From contig JANBPT010000288.1 of the NCBI GenBank assembly GCA_027575765.1, positions 1 to 47,510 on the forward strand: DNA of 47,510 nt. The letters are read 5' to 3'. Shown one piece after another: positions 1-11,966 of this stretch; within the stretch, counting starts at the first letter, position 1, and the number at the start of each line of letters is the position of its first letter. The DNA comes from Tieghemiomyces parasiticus. Its lineage: Eukaryota > Kickxellomycota > Dimargaritomycetes > Dimargaritales > Dimargaritaceae. A model generated the notes under the pieces. That model made no database searches. It saw only the letters and a list, made by a program, of their open reading frames with translations, and was not told the origin of the DNA. The translations under genes were made by a program, and so were the position numbers.

Positions 1-2
1 TG

Positions 3-65
3 CTGTGGGACCTGCACCATGATAACGGCGAGCTCCTCGACGTTCTCCAGGCGGTGCGCAACTAG
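3..65 (+). CDS. C-terminal end of an unidentified gene (partial)
   Basis: An open frame enters from the left edge and ends at a TAG at 63-65. It encodes about 20 residues, LWDLHHDNGELLDVLQAVRN, which look like ordinary amphipathic protein sequence. A poly(A) signal AATAAA lies about 260 bases downstream on the same strand, which fits a gene ending here. I cannot name the family from so short a piece. It could also be a chance open stretch. Confidence 0.4.
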   Translation: MWDLHHDNGELLDVLQAVRN

Positions 66-322
66 GCCAGTCTCAGCGGATCGACAATCCGGCGCAGCAG
101 CGTCCTCCAGTGCCCTACTACCCAGAATATTCCCACCGCCCGACAGGCATTTACTCTTTCGCTTGGCTATGTCGCTACCCTCCGGACTCGTCGACGGATG
201 GTTCGGTCGGATCTGGGCGGGCATTTAACATAAGCCTTTTTTTATATATATCAAAGGGATTCACGGCCAGGCGGTGCGGGTCAATTGCCTGGTTATCGTG
301 TACAGCCCTACCAAATTAGATT

Positions 323-328
323 AATAAA
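323..328 (+). terminator. AATAAA poly(A) signal
   Basis: Canonical AATAAA in an A/T-rich context downstream of the partial gene at the left edge. It is the natural cleavage signal for that gene if the short reading frame is real. Confidence 0.4.
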
Positions 329-3049
329 CACAATGCTCTTGCTCAATCGGAGACTACTGGCTCACCAGGAGCCCTGGTGGGACAATTGATGGATATGTAG
401 CAGTACACCGGTCCCGCTTGAAGGCCGATCGCAACTTGGACAGCTATTGCTCTGGAAGATCCCACCCCATGCCCAAGACCATATACGGGTTTTTCAACCC
501 TGCTGCCTCACCCTGCATCGGCTTGGGCGGCGGGAGGGGCGGTGGAGCCTTCCGATTCCTGACTGACCTCGCAACCCCAGCGACCCAAGGCACGTGAAGG
601 GGAAGATATACAATCCACGTCAGAGCCCGAACTCTCGGCTCCCTATCATCGTCAAGCCATCCTGCACGTCAAATTGGACCGCGAGCAACACCCCGGCTGT
701 TTACATTTTCCCCACCAACGGGTCTTGAGTCTCCCCCTCCATACCTTTGCTCTCCCAAGGTAAATGTCGCCTTATAGTCGTGGAAACGTGGCTAACCGGT
801 ATCCCCCTGCACCCATGAATGTCAACCTTACTCCCATAGTTACACGTTTGCCTTACATCGACCAGGCATCAGTTGTAGCAGCAGTAGTTGTAGGCTGAAA
901 TTTAGCGGATGGCGTGAAGTTTGTACAGTCCCCCTATCCTCTCCCTGAACTGGCCAGCACTCGCCCTTAAGCTGACTACTCACTTGCAACCCTGCCATTA
1001 AAGTACACCGCCTTACCCTGTGCCGCCTGGTTGATTCGAAGTACACGTGTGGCACCGCTATGAGCGCTTCCCGACTGCCCGCCGGAATCGCCCAAGGGTC
1101 CCCAGCAACCCCTATAGTGATTCCAGGCCTAATGTCATCTGCCATAAATTCCGACCCTATTCCTCGGCAGAGCGCTCCTTCGGTTGCTACGCCGCTCAAG
1201 TACCCAGGTAGCTGGGTTCCTTTCATTGGGCCACCCTGATACTGGTTGCGACAGAGGAATATCGCTGCCATTATTGGGAGCAGCAAAGGGGCAACTCCTA
1301 GTTCCTCTTTATACCAATGGACACGAAGGTCAATGCACAGTTGACCTTGCTGCCTTCTCTGCCTTCCGGACGTTATCCAATTTTGCGAGTGGGCCTCGTT
1401 TACGCCCTCCTGTCGTTTTGCCATAGCCCTGGCTTACATACACGCTCCTGGTGACAGGCTGATCGGTGCCAATGCAACCTCAGTCGGTCAGCGTGTCGAA
1501 TAGCGGAAACAGCGCACCCCATCCCATCTAAAATGCCCCCCCCCCACTATTAACGCCAGAGTTACCGCACCGATCGGCTGCAAGCCCCTGTGGTCGATAG
1601 GCGTCAACCACTGTGATACTAGCCTTGTGATTGGGCTGGAAGAGGCTGAGGCGAACTAGCATACGTACGATACTACTCTCAGTTCATGGCATTTATTGCC
1701 AGCGTACCCGCTCCTTCCGAGCGATACCGCCTCACGGGGTCGGATATCTTCAATGTATACTCGTATTCCGTACACCAGGAGGACTTGTCTGACAACCACA
1801 TATTGAGACGATCAGGTTAGAGACCAAGTTAGTAATCCGAGCTGATATTTTTTATTCCAACGGCTACGAATTAGGGGGTATTACAGGTCGCATTAGAGGT
1901 GGTGGGGTGACCTTGCAACCAAGTTAGGATAATCTCTATGTTGGGCTATTAGCCAGGAGAATGGCAAGTTGTACGGATGGCGGTCAGGGGTATGGTGGAT
2001 TTCTGGCCTCCTTGGTAGATGGCTATTGGACTGGTCGCAGCTCGGCGTAGGGGTTAGTTGTAGGTCATCATATCATGTCGACCGTGGTCATGGTCGAAGG
2101 AATGTTCACCCTTGATTCCAGTTGCGTTAAACCTGTTAACAATAGGTCACTGTAACGGTGTTTAAATTTAGTCAGCCAAAGGGAGAAAGAGGAGGATGGT
2201 AGCCGTATGGCTGATTTGCAGTACAACATAGTTTGGTCGCTCAAAACAGCGACCAGAGGTTACACCACCCGATGCACCCGTTGCATTATTCCCAATGAAT
2301 CTGAGACGACAGCGGTCAACGACTGGTTTTTCTCCATGTTTTATTCGGATATTACTTAATTGCACTTGGCAACCTGCACCTAAATAATGGTAACCCTAGA
2401 TTGAACTACGTCCCGTACTTTTACTACTCTTGCTAAGGGATACCGACTGTCTTACAATCTAAACCAACCTTTCCTTTTGGCTCTCGCCAAAACCTTCACA
2501 CACACACACAATCTCTCTCTCTCTCTACACTTGTAAAGTGTTAACACGGTAAGAACTTGGAACTATTTAAGTCCTCGCGCAGTAAATGAAAGTCGCCAAA
2601 CCGTCGATCTCTAAACATTATGGCCACCACTCACAACGCACGTTTGCCATTAATTTACTCTGGCCTCCCTGTCCACGGCAACCACGCATGGCGCTTTCTG
2701 TTTATAAATGGGCCGAAAAGGGGGGGAAGCTATGATATTACTAGCTCCAAAAAGCCAGATCGGAGAAGTGGGAAGATAGGGGTTACCGGAGTCTATATAT
2801 TCAACCCCAATATCTAACTACAGAAGTATGAGATATCAAACGTTTGCCATCATAACCCATGGTATCACTGAAGGCTACCCGGATGTGGAATACCTGGCTG
2901 ACCTTCCCAGTAAGAAGGCCAACCGAGCCACTTTGCCGAGCGAACGACCCAGCCTCCTACCCACTCCCATTCCTTATCTCACGGCTCCCCGCATGCGTAT
3001 GTTTATTTTAAAGTAAACGCTCGCACTCTCGCTCCACCTAATCTCCGCC
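329..3049. other. Long intergenic stretch, no convincing gene
   Basis: About 2.7 kb without a recognisable gene. A 194-codon ATG-initiated frame lies on the minus strand (1424 to 840), with a donor-like GTGAGT near 983. It has no recognisable motif, and one frame of this length can occur by chance in 47 kb. A CA/CT microsatellite is at 2497-2525. The last few hundred bases are the APC4 promoter and 5' leader. I found no tRNA T-arm signature on either strand. Confidence 0.5.
2497..2525. repeat. (CA)n-(CT)n microsatellite
   Basis: An uninterrupted run of CA dinucleotides passes directly into a run of CT dinucleotides in the intergenic region upstream of APC4. Confidence 0.9.
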
Positions 3050-6000
3050 ATGACACCACCTAGCCAGGAGGGCCTGCATTCGCGGCTACGGACTCTACAT
3101 GACGAACCGGGCGGCCGAGGGTTCCCTTTAGTCTCAAGTCAGTCGGTCGACGATCCGCCCGGGTCCATCCACCGAACCTTAGAATTTACCGTACCTGCGG
3201 GTTGCAGCGCCACCAGCTCGGAGGAACGGAGTGCGGCCCTCGCCGACATCGCGGGCGACCGTCGTGCCTACGATGCCAGCTGGTGTCCGAACCGCGATCT
3301 GCTGGTGGTGCTCGTAGCAACCGACCAGGGTACTCAGGTCCAGATGCGACGACTTAACGGGACGAAGGTGTGGACCATCGACTTCCGGTTCAGCGGCTCG
3401 CCACCACCAGCTGACGACCACAAGTTGCGCCACCGGGTGACCAGCATCGGGTGGCGACCTGATAGTAAGTTGGTTGGGCTCCGCCGTAGGGGTGTTGTGA
3501 AATTGGCCACATCAATCTGTATATTCCGACCGTCGACATTAATTTCCTTTCCGTTGTGCGTTTATCATTTCATTTCGTCTGCCCTACAACCCCCTGGCCC
3601 ATTGGCAACTTAAGGCCGCATACTCGCCTTGGCGTCCTCTGCGGGGCACATCTGCTTAGTAGATGTGGAAACCGCAGCGCTTGTCTCTACGGTGCTCCTT
3701 GGCGAGTTCCCCCGCCTGGAACACACGCCAAAGGCGCTGCCCTTGGGCACCGTGACCCAGATGACCTGGGGCCAGCGGTCCGATCGAGACGCAAAACAGG
3801 TAGGTCGATGTGCCCGCTGCTACTTGTCACGAGGTACAAGTGGGCTCGCAACGTCCATGACCAAGTGTTACCAGCGTCCCATCTAACCGTCTCAACCAAC
3901 GCTTACCCGCGGCACCCACCCATGTCCAGTCTTATCCCAACGAAGCGAGTACCTTCGACCGACTCCTGGCGAGCCTACCGCGGCCCCACATTCCTTCCAG
4001 TGTGTCCCAAACCGAGCCGGCCAGTCGATCAACCTCGGGCTCCATTGGCACCACGGAAGAGGTGGATGGGGCGCTTAGTGTGCTGTGTATCTTAACCAGC
4101 ACCGGCTTGTTGGGAATCAATGCCTACGGCCGCTTCCCGGTGTGTCTCATGGATGTAGCTGCCGTATTAGATCACCCAAAAAAGGTAAGGTCACTTAACC
4201 TCGGCGACCTACTGCAGCCTTCTCGTTCACTGGAAGTTCCTTGAGAGCTCGGACAGGATCGGGAATACCTCCATCTGGTGCAGCGATTCTCCTACCAACC
4301 CCTAGGGCGGGCTTAATTAACATTAGAACCGCGTGTCATCCTTCATATCCTCCCCTTCACGATTGGGTATGTAGGACATTCGATTCCGGACGGTGACCTG
4401 TGCTCCAGATCTCACCCACATAACCTTGGGTGGGATCTCAACCACCGTTGGCGCACACTCCACCAACCAACTTTCTCTGGCCACCCTCGATCTTGGCCTA
4501 CTAGTCGATGCTGCCGCCACTGTACGTTTCATCGCCTCTCGGTCCGCCTGCACTCAGCAGGCCATCCAACTCGGCCAACTCCTGCACTCCATCCACGAAG
4601 ATTTTCGCAACACCTTACAGACTCTACCTAAAGAATGGCTTGCCACCTACGCCCGCACCCTTACCAAGCACGACGAATCCCTGGACCCCCGGACGGAGCT
4701 GCTGACCCTGTTGGCCACGGGTACCGCTGGCCCGGGTACCACGGCGTTCCTACTATCGGACCTGAAATCCCGCGGGGCCCGGAAATGGATCAAGGCGATG
4801 GAACAAGCGTATTTGGAGCTGCGTAAGCGGTTGGCTATTAGCGTGAAACCTCTTGTCGAGCGTCTAGTGGTCCAGCTTAGTGAGCTCCTAGGCCAGAGCC
4901 GACTTGGACCGACGCTTACCCGACCGGGCGGCGGCGGCGGCGGGGGAAGTGTCGAGGCCCAGAATGCGCTAACCCTTGACACCCGGGGCATCGAACGCTG
5001 TATCGTTTGGCTAGGGTGGCTGATGGGCCGCCTGGAAGAGCTCCAACAATTTGTCAATGCCGAATGGATCCGTGCGCACGCCTTTGGGGAGTGGCTGGCG
5101 GCCGTCATCGAGTACACGGTGGCCCTCCAATCCACTGAGGAGCAATCGGAGGAGGATCGAATCCGGCTGCCGCGATTCCATGCACCGTACCTGCTGGAGT
5201 TCATATCCAGATCCCTGTTCAACGACCAGCGCGAAACTGTCCTGGAGGCCTGGTTTGCCGCCGGTCAGCCTGCCGATGCCGGCGGTAGTTGTGGTGAGTA
5301 CCTGGCTAAACTGGTACGGCGGTCACCGGGACTAGAGGCCTCCTCACCACCAACGACGGATGCGTCAGTCTTTGCGTTCCCCTTTGTGTTTGCCGAGCCG
5401 CGGCTCCCTTACGTCCGTGGCCATGACTTGTACCCGGAAAGCACCCAGATTCTGCGCAGCGGTGAGTTAGCGGTCCCAGGGACCTGTACGGTCGTGGAAT
5501 TCCTGACCAAGGAGCTGACCGAACTATTTGCTCGTCCAGCGCGTGCCGTCGCGGCTTCCCTGCGTTTTAAGTGTCAGGTGGACTTCCGCCTTCCGGCCGT
5601 CGATAAAAGTTCGTCCACCTCGGCGGATAAATCGGGTGAAACGACCATAGCACCTGCCCATCAGCGGCCACCTAGGTCGCTCTTGCGCTCCTTTGTCGTT
5701 CGCGACGGCGCCGACACCTTGCATAGCCATGTCCTGGCCCGGCCGAGCCCCATCAGCGCCACGGCTGACTCACCGGCTCACGACGAACTGCTCATGTTCT
5801 GGACCCGGTTTGGCCCACGAAGCACATCAACCCCGGCGTACGAGCCAACCGTCACGGCCTCTCGGGTGCCCCTTACGAGCCTAGTCCTGGCCCCCACCGA
5901 CGCTGCCCAAGGCGGTACCGTGGGTACAAAAACGGCTGTCCAGTGGCAGCTATATGACCTCACACACTACCGCTCTGATTCCCTCATCGCCTTGGCCCAA

Positions 6001-6384
6001 GGTCGGTGCTCCGACCGGCCTTGTAAGCTCCGACCGGCCCTGTTGCATCTAAGCACCGACCTGGGCCACCTAAACAATATAGTGGATGTGACCCTCGAGC
6101 GGCGGGAGCCAAAGTCCGACGATGGCGGCGCCCCTCCACCAGTTACTTCTTGGACCGGCACGCCAAGGCTGGACTCGACGTGTTCTGGACCATCCGAACT
6201 GCCCCTGCTGCGATCATCTTTACCGCTCAAACGTACCCTGCTATTGGGCTCCCTCCATACCAACGGACGAGAACAGCGAGAAGTGGCCGCCGTCATATCG
6301 CGCACCGGCCAGCGGATCAATGTGTATGAAGTCGGCGATGTGGAGACTAGCGACACCTCAGATGAAGAGAAGGAGGACGAGTGA
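3050..6384 (+). CDS. APC4: Anaphase-promoting complex subunit 4 (APC4), four exons
   Basis: Scaffold subunit of the APC/C ubiquitin ligase. Exons: 3050-3464, 3615-3799, 3930-4184 and 4375-6384, with introns of 150, 130 and 190 bases. All junctions keep frame and give 954 residues, somewhat longer than animal APC4. The N-terminal part carries the WD40-like APC4 propeller: a WCPNRDLLVV strand, then VWTIDF, then GWRPDS joined across intron 1 to RILALASSAGHICLVDVET. The large last exon holds the helical APC4 long domain, with LLTLLATGTAGPGTTAFLL and a GARKWIKAMEQA segment typical of the family. A Gly run and a Ser/Thr/Pro-rich region look like lineage-specific disordered insertions, and the C-terminus is acidic. 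The start has a good Kozak context (GCCATGA). The gene converges on the XRCC3-like gene, with 259 bases between stops. Confidence 0.88.
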
Positions 6385-6643
6385 AGTCCTCCCCCCCCCT
6401 CCCACATTTTTCTACTTGCGGGGAAGCTCAATAGGGATGTATCTCTCGCTTTGCCACGCTTGCTCCATTCTCCCTCCCTCCAGAATGGGTCCGTTCGCCG
6501 ATTATTCCAATACAATATTACATGCGACTTGTCTATGCCAGTGACACTGGCGAGAAGAAGGGGAAAAAAGGGGAGAAGGTAGCGGAAATAGCTTGTTAAT
6601 AATAATAACTAATACAACATATATTTATAGATTGATTGTCACC

Positions 6644-7741
6644 TTAGGACACCTTTTCTAGAACGGTCACACCGTCCCTCCGGATTTGACATGTGACCAG
6701 CTGGTTGGGCAAGTGTGGGGCAAGGACCACCTCTAGTTGCCGCGTGGCGACTGCTTGGTCAACATCGGACCCGCTACCCACCATGGCTTGGTCACCGACG
6801 GGATGTAAAGGGCGAGCGAGCAGTAGACGGGTATTGACCGACTGGGTCCAACTGAATCCCAACGCCGGCCGAATGCGTTCCGACGGACGACTGCGCTGCT
6901 GCTGCTGTGGTTGTTGAAACCAAGTTGCAGCCGCCATTACTTCACCACCACCACCACCACCATCACCATCACCATTAAAAATACACGTCTCGCCACGTTG
7001 ATGATGGTTGCCGTCACCGCTGACGCCAACAATATCACTGACCTGATTAACACAAACGACGGCTACGCCGTACTCTTCGCTCCACCGCTTCAGCCGCAGG
7101 GCCAGCCGATTCAGGTGGTGCTGGCGCTCGTGGTAAAAATTCACCGGTGGGGCATTCGTCCGCCGCATCTGTTCCTGAGCGTTAAACTCTTCGGCGCGGA
7201 TGTTGGCGGCGATCGAATCAATCACGACGAGTTTGACGCGGCCCCGTGCCAGCAGGACCGGGAGCTGGTAGGTGAGGATGTGGTCCTGGGTTTCTAGGTC
7301 CGGTAAGTGGGATAGTAAAATATGGTCGGTCCATACATGGTCGCGTGGGTTCCATGCTGCTTGCCATTGCTGTTGCTGTGGTTTGCCGTGAACTTCTTCC
7401 TTTATCTGCCCGTCTGGCTGCTCTATTGAGCCCAACTGCTGGGCGTAGCGCTGTGTGAATATACCGGCGAGCTCGGCCAGTCGGCGAGACGGAAACGCAT
7501 CCTCGGTCGAAAAATACACTACTTCGCCGTCCAGTCCACCCAACGCAATGGGGAGCTGCGCCGTGAGGCTCAGTTGCAGGCAGAGCTGAGTTTTGCCGCT
7601 GGCACTGGTCCCGGCGATCTCCGTCAGGCCCCAAGCTGGAATACCGCCCTCGAGCACACGGTCCAAAGCAGAGTCCCCGGTGGTCAGGAACCGTTGCCGG
7701 GCTAGAAGGTCTTGAGCGGTAAGGTGATTGGGCTTGGCCAT
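6644..7741 (-). CDS. XRCC3: RecA/RAD51 paralogue, XRCC3/RAD57-like recombinase
   Basis: RAD51-paralogue ATPase that assists RAD51 filament assembly in homologous recombination. It is a single exon of 365 residues from the ATG at 7741. The frame remains open upstream to 7843, but that extension is low-complexity, while the chosen start MAKPNHLTAQDLL aligns with the family. Visible motifs: LTTGDSALDRVLEGGI, Walker A GTSASGKT at about 44-51, an FSTEDAFPSRRL block, and Walker B LVVIDS at about 171-176. VCVNQVSDIV follows, and PALGFSW lies near the C-terminus. Between Walker B and the C-terminal block is a low-complexity insertion rich in Gly, His and Gln. PALGFSW and the NQV block fit XRCC3 and fungal Rad57 better than Rad51 or Dmc1. 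Family is firm; XRCC3 versus RAD57 cannot be settled by eye. Confidence 0.85.
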   Translation of the reverse strand: MAKPNHLTAQDLLARQRFLTTGDSALDRVLEGGIPAWGLTEIAGTSASGKTQLCLQLSLTAQLPIALGGLDGEVVYFSTEDAFPSRRLAELAGIFTQRYAQQLGSIEQPDGQIKEEVHGKPQQQQWQAAWNPRDHVWTDHILLSHLPDLETQDHILTYQLPVLLARGRVKLVVIDSIAANIRAEEFNAQEQMRRTNAPPVNFYHERQHHLNRLALRLKRWSEEYGVAVVCVNQVSDIVGVSGDGNHHQRGETCIFNGDGDGGGGGGEVMAAATWFQQPQQQQRSRPSERIRPALGFSWTQSVNTRLLLARPLHPVGDQAMVGSGSDVDQAVATRQLEVVLAPHLPNQLVTCQIRRDGVTVLEKVS

Positions 7742-8421
7742 GGGCGTTGTTACATGGGCAAGTGGGGTTTCGAAAAGGGCGTGAGTCAGGAATGCGGGGG
7801 GGGGAGGGGTTGCGAAGTGTAAACAGACCGGCAGAAGACGCATGCGAGAATGGCAATGTGTGCTCGTGAAGGGCGGACACGGATATCGTGGCTAGGTTTC
7901 AGTTCGTTGGTAAGCGAGCCAGTGGCTGGTGGTGGTCGACTAGAACTAGGAGAATGTGTATGTCGGTGAATGAGAGGAAATGCAGTGGCCGCATAGGCAA
8001 CCCTTTGGAGTAGTCAGTGCACGTACGATGCTCGTATTGAGATAATTAGTAGTAGTATTCGAGAGGGGAAGCACTAGGGGGGGATAGATGAGCGGCGTGG
8101 CGCTGCCGCAGCACCCTTCAGTTTAGTTTGGCCGAAACGCTGCCGACACCCTTTCCTCGATCATGCGGTTGCTCTTCCGTATCCTTTGACTAGGTTTTAA
8201 ATAGTGCTTATCTCTGCTCCATTCGCGAACCTCCGTTGTCGTAAGACTCTTTACATCCGAGGTTCATTATGCATATAGCTAAAGGCTGTGAGAGGGTGGG
8301 TAGCCCGTGCCATACAAAGTCCATCATTAGTCTCCCGCATCAATAGTAAGCGTGGTAGATTTAGCACGGGTGCTTAGGACACCTGATGTCGTAAACGTAA
8401 ACAAATAATCACGGCCGGGGC
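7742..8421. other. Intergenic: XRCC3-like promoter and ECO1 3' flank
   Basis: 680 bases between two genes on the same strand. It must hold the promoter of the recombinase and the 3' end of ECO1. I see no open frame, RNA gene or clear poly(A) hexamer. Confidence 0.5.
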
Positions 8422-10508
8422 TTAGGGGCCTGGACTTGACGAAAGCCGGCAGGTCTCTACGTACACTAAAAAGTGATCACGCTTGGTGAAACTCCGGGCC
8501 AGGGCGGCACCGAGGGCGGTGGGTTGGGAGAAGGCAATGTGACCCGGCGGGATGTTGAGACCGTAGATAAAGTTCAGGCGCACGGCTTCCAACATGTGAG
8601 AGGCCGCGCCCTGGCGCCGAAAGTTCGGGGAGACCCAGACCCGGCTGATGCCACAGGAGGAGGGCACGGGGTGGTCGCTATGGAATTAAGGTGGTGCGCG
8701 AAGAGTTCGCCGGTGTTGTGAGTTCAAAGGGTTAAGCGACTTGCATCAAAATCAATCCTGAGGGGGTCGACTGAGCTGCGGCAATCTCGCTCTGCCCTGA
8801 TCGCGGACGTGCGCCGATCCGCCAGCAGAGGAGTGAGGGACTTACCTGAGGAAGACGTTAGCTTCGTTAAGGTCCGCGATCGAGGTAGTGGACCTCTTTT
8901 TGGGCGACCCATGCTCGTCGGCCGTATTGACTGACCCCCGTCGGGACGGTGATACAGAGCTGCGAGTCAGGTAGGCCTCACGGATCCGTTCCGCGACTAC
9001 GCAACCCATGACGTACCCGTTGGCTGAAACGCTGAGGTAGACTTTGCAGGTCTCCCAGAGGTCGTCGTTGAAGGGAGCCGAGCCCAACTCGGTATTGGCA
9101 ATCTCAAGCACCTCCCGGGCCTGTATCCCATCGGGTGGAGGGTAAGTTAGGGGGGGCAACGAAGGTAGGGTCGTTAGGCGTGATCGATTGGGCTGTCAGA
9201 GCCAAGCTGGAAAGGACGACCAGAGATCGAACGTGGGATCGTCAGGTCGGTGAGGATCGCTCTCACTTTCAATCTTTGCGGCAGTCATGCATGCATAACC
9301 CGGTTTCCATGTCAATCCCTTCCGTCGAGGTATTGGGCCTATTCGGCGCTTACCTTATTTTTCTCGAAGGCACTCGAACTGTCCGAGATCACGACTACCC
9401 GGGCCAACGACGACTGGCCCTTGGCGCCCCCTCCTACTGGCCGCGAGAGCGGGTTGAGCGCGCTAAAGAGTTTCTTGGGAGAGGTGGACCGCAAGCGGAG
9501 CAAGCCGCTTCCGTCTGAGCTGAGCTTCGCGTTGGTCTCCTCGGGGACGTGTTGCTCCGGAAGGAAAGTTGAAATGGTAACCTCCGACTTGTAGCCCTGG
9601 AGGTGATTAGGTCGGAAATTTCAGCGATGGTGTGCGTCAATCAATGCAGCAGACAGGTAATGGAACGGAAGAGGCGATGCAAGGAGAGTGGACACTGATT
9701 AGCACCTTATGCGCGTGACTGATGCAACAGCCGGTGGCATTACCAAAATTGAAACCAATCTAATTGGCGACTTGGCCCGTCAAAATAATGCAGGCTGGCA
9801 TTGTGACAATCCGTCTACTTCCACCTCAATTTGGGAGGTGAGCGGGAGAGAAGGGCAGAAGGGACTAATGGCTACTCGCGATCACCATTGCCTTGCGGGC
9901 CGACAGGAAGGCCCGGAGCGGTGATGCACCGGGGCAATCATCCGACGCTGGAAAAAAAAGCGGGGGGATTGACGTCGTCTATTGAATACCACCTTGCTTC
10001 TATTGGCATCCTTGCTGGGGCGTTTTCCGCCTACCCAATCCAGCCCAACTCTCTCTCACCATGTCATCCGCCACACCTTCGAGAAATTTGACTTGGCAAC
10101 GGGTGATCTTACCGGATATTTGACACCGCGCACGACCGATCGGTGGTACTTATCGTGGACCATTTCATCCTCCGTCTGCCCACGCTGGTAGGACAGTCCA
10201 CAGTCGCGGCAGAGGAACGGACCTGCATCCTTCTGACCAAACTGGAGGTAGAGCTGCTTGAAGGCCGTGCGTAAACGGGCGTCGGTGGACGGGCGGCCAG
10301 GGGTTCGGGTGGAGAGGGCCCGGGGACGCTTGGTGGTCGGCGTGCTGGGGCAGGATCCAGGCAAGGTGGTGGTTTGGCTTGATGATAGCGACGCATCGGC
10401 GGCCGGCGCCGGCGTGGGAAAGAGGGCCTCCGCGCGCGGTCGAGTTTCCGCTGGCGGGCTGGAAATGGAATGCCGACGTTTGCGCCGTTGGTAGGTGATA
10501 CGCACCAT
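8422..10508 (-). CDS. ECO1: N-acetyltransferase ECO1/ESCO (sister-chromatid cohesion), four exons
   Basis: Acetylates the cohesin subunit Smc3 to establish cohesion in S phase. Exons on the minus strand: 10508-10113, 9596-9354, 9120-8846 and 8677-8422. Introns are 516, 233 and 168 bases, and phases are consistent, giving 389 residues. Exon 1 ends with the family's C2H2 finger: C100 and C103 in CRDCGLSY, with H118 and H122 in VHDKYH. It is preceded by QLYLQFGQK, which matches the conserved segment just before the finger and the position of the yeast PCNA-binding QxxL motif. Exon 2 is mostly disordered linker and ends in an ARVVVISDSSS strand. Exon 3 starts REVLEIANTELG and includes CKVYLSV and VMGCVVAERI. 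Exon 4 carries CGISRVWV, the acetyl-CoA loop RRQGAA (325-330) and AFSQPT (353-358), all ECO1 hallmarks. The frame is open upstream to 10613, so an earlier start is possible. Confidence 0.92.
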
Positions 10509-11966
10509 GGACCTGCGAGGATGGTGAGGGAAGTGGATGGGAAAGAATGTGTAAGTCGGACGGCCATAGGCGGGTTGTAGGCACCGAGTGGAGCGGTCCT
10601 GGAAAGAGACCATGGCAGAGCGGGGTTGGAATCTCCCAAGTCAAATGCTTTGGCTGGCCAGACGGCCGGAAGGGGGGGAGGGACCATGCCAGTAAGCATT
10701 GGCGATCCTTACCTGGGGGTCTTCGGTTCGGCGGTCGAAAGCATGGCGATGGTGCGACTTCGGCTGGTGATGGCCCAGGTGGCAATAGAGGGGGGGGCAG
10801 AGGCCTGGCTAGATGTACAACGTGGCAAGGTCAGTGACAGACAGGGTGCGGAACAAGCAAGACGGAGGAAAGATATTGGATACCAACGGGTGCTTGAGCC
10901 AGGGAAGCAAACAAGCGACGCGGCTGAAAGGAAGACAAAGCGTGGTGGCGGTGAGGGCAAAGAAAGCCTGCGGAAGGGCGGGCAGGTTTATACTGCGGAG
11001 ACGGTGGGGGCGAAGGAAGCGGCTCAAAAAAAGAAACAACGGTGCGAGAAAGAGAGGGCGAAGGAGAGGAGCCCCTGGGCGAGACGTGTCGCTTTGCGCA
11101 GGCACGCTGCCCTGGGGCTCTACTGTGCCTGACATGGCTGGTGGCGTGCGCCCACGCCCAAGGCCATTCCGGGCCGGCCTTCATCGTCCCAGCGGCCGGG
11201 TGATCGCAAGGATTGTGCAGGTGTGAGAATGTATGCGGCCCATGGCCCCCGCATACATCCTCTGGTTGTTATTATTTTTGTGTTTTCTTCAGCCAGTAGT
11301 GACGCCCCTCCCTGCCTTCCTCTCCAAGCCAACAAATCCTCGGGAGGGCCCGAAATTGACATTGCGTCTCCTTTTCATATGTAACCCCCACGATATGACG
11401 CGGTTATCGACCTCCTCCCAGACCTTGCGTCCATCAAACATTTAGACAACGCAATACCCTCCCCTCTCCATGTCACCGGCCATCAGGGGAAGTCCCTGTG
11501 GCCTGTTCCCTTCACGCACGCGTGTATGAGACTGCAGCGACAGGCGAACGGAGGCGCGGCCTTTACCCCGCACACTAAGGAGACGGCTCCCCTCCCCGCT
11601 TGGGCTGGCCGTCTCTCCTGCCTTTGCCACCGGGTGGTCGGAATGGCCCGGCCAGGGTGGATGCAGAAGGTGCAGCCCACTCTTTATCGATACGCGAAAG
11701 GGGGCCCTGCCGGTCGCCTGCAATAAATTTACCATGTCCACGTTCCCTTATCCGATACTCAGCACTCTCCAGCCATTCACCGCCGACTGTGTTCTATGGC
11801 ACCCCTGGCGGGCCTAGTCCATGGTTGCGAACCCCTAGCTGTTCAGAGACCTTGTCCCTCACAATAGGCATGCTACTCTGCCGCGCAGGCACTGACCGCC
11901 AACCGGTTTTGTTTTCTTTTTTTCCGATGCGGAGTAACCAGCCTTAAACAAGTTTAGTACTAAATT
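10509..11966. other. Intergenic, ECO1 upstream region
   Basis: 1.46 kb between the ECO1 start and the AIM19 stop. On the minus strand a GTAAGG donor near 10710 and a CTTTCCAG acceptor near 10599 could define a 5' UTR intron of ECO1. The longer open frames here are purine- or pyrimidine-skewed low-complexity sequence without motifs. I support no gene. Confidence 0.45.

Noticed and set aside
840..1424. 194-codon minus-strand frame with an ATG start and a GTGAGT donor-like site
   Set aside because: No recognisable motif, no partner exon and unremarkable composition. One frame of this length is expected by chance in a window this size.
6911..7297. Plus-strand frame with Thr/Ile runs inside the recombinase gene
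   Set aside because: Antisense shadow of the Gly/His/Gln-rich insertion of the XRCC3-like gene.
9434..9640. Short frame in the ECO1 region read in another frame
   Set aside because: The correct frame of this interval is ECO1 exon 2, which joins exons 1 and 3 in phase.
10813..11226. Basic Arg/Lys-rich plus-strand frame near the ECO1 promoter
   Set aside because: Purine-skewed low-complexity sequence with overlapping frames on both strands; no homology-like motifs.
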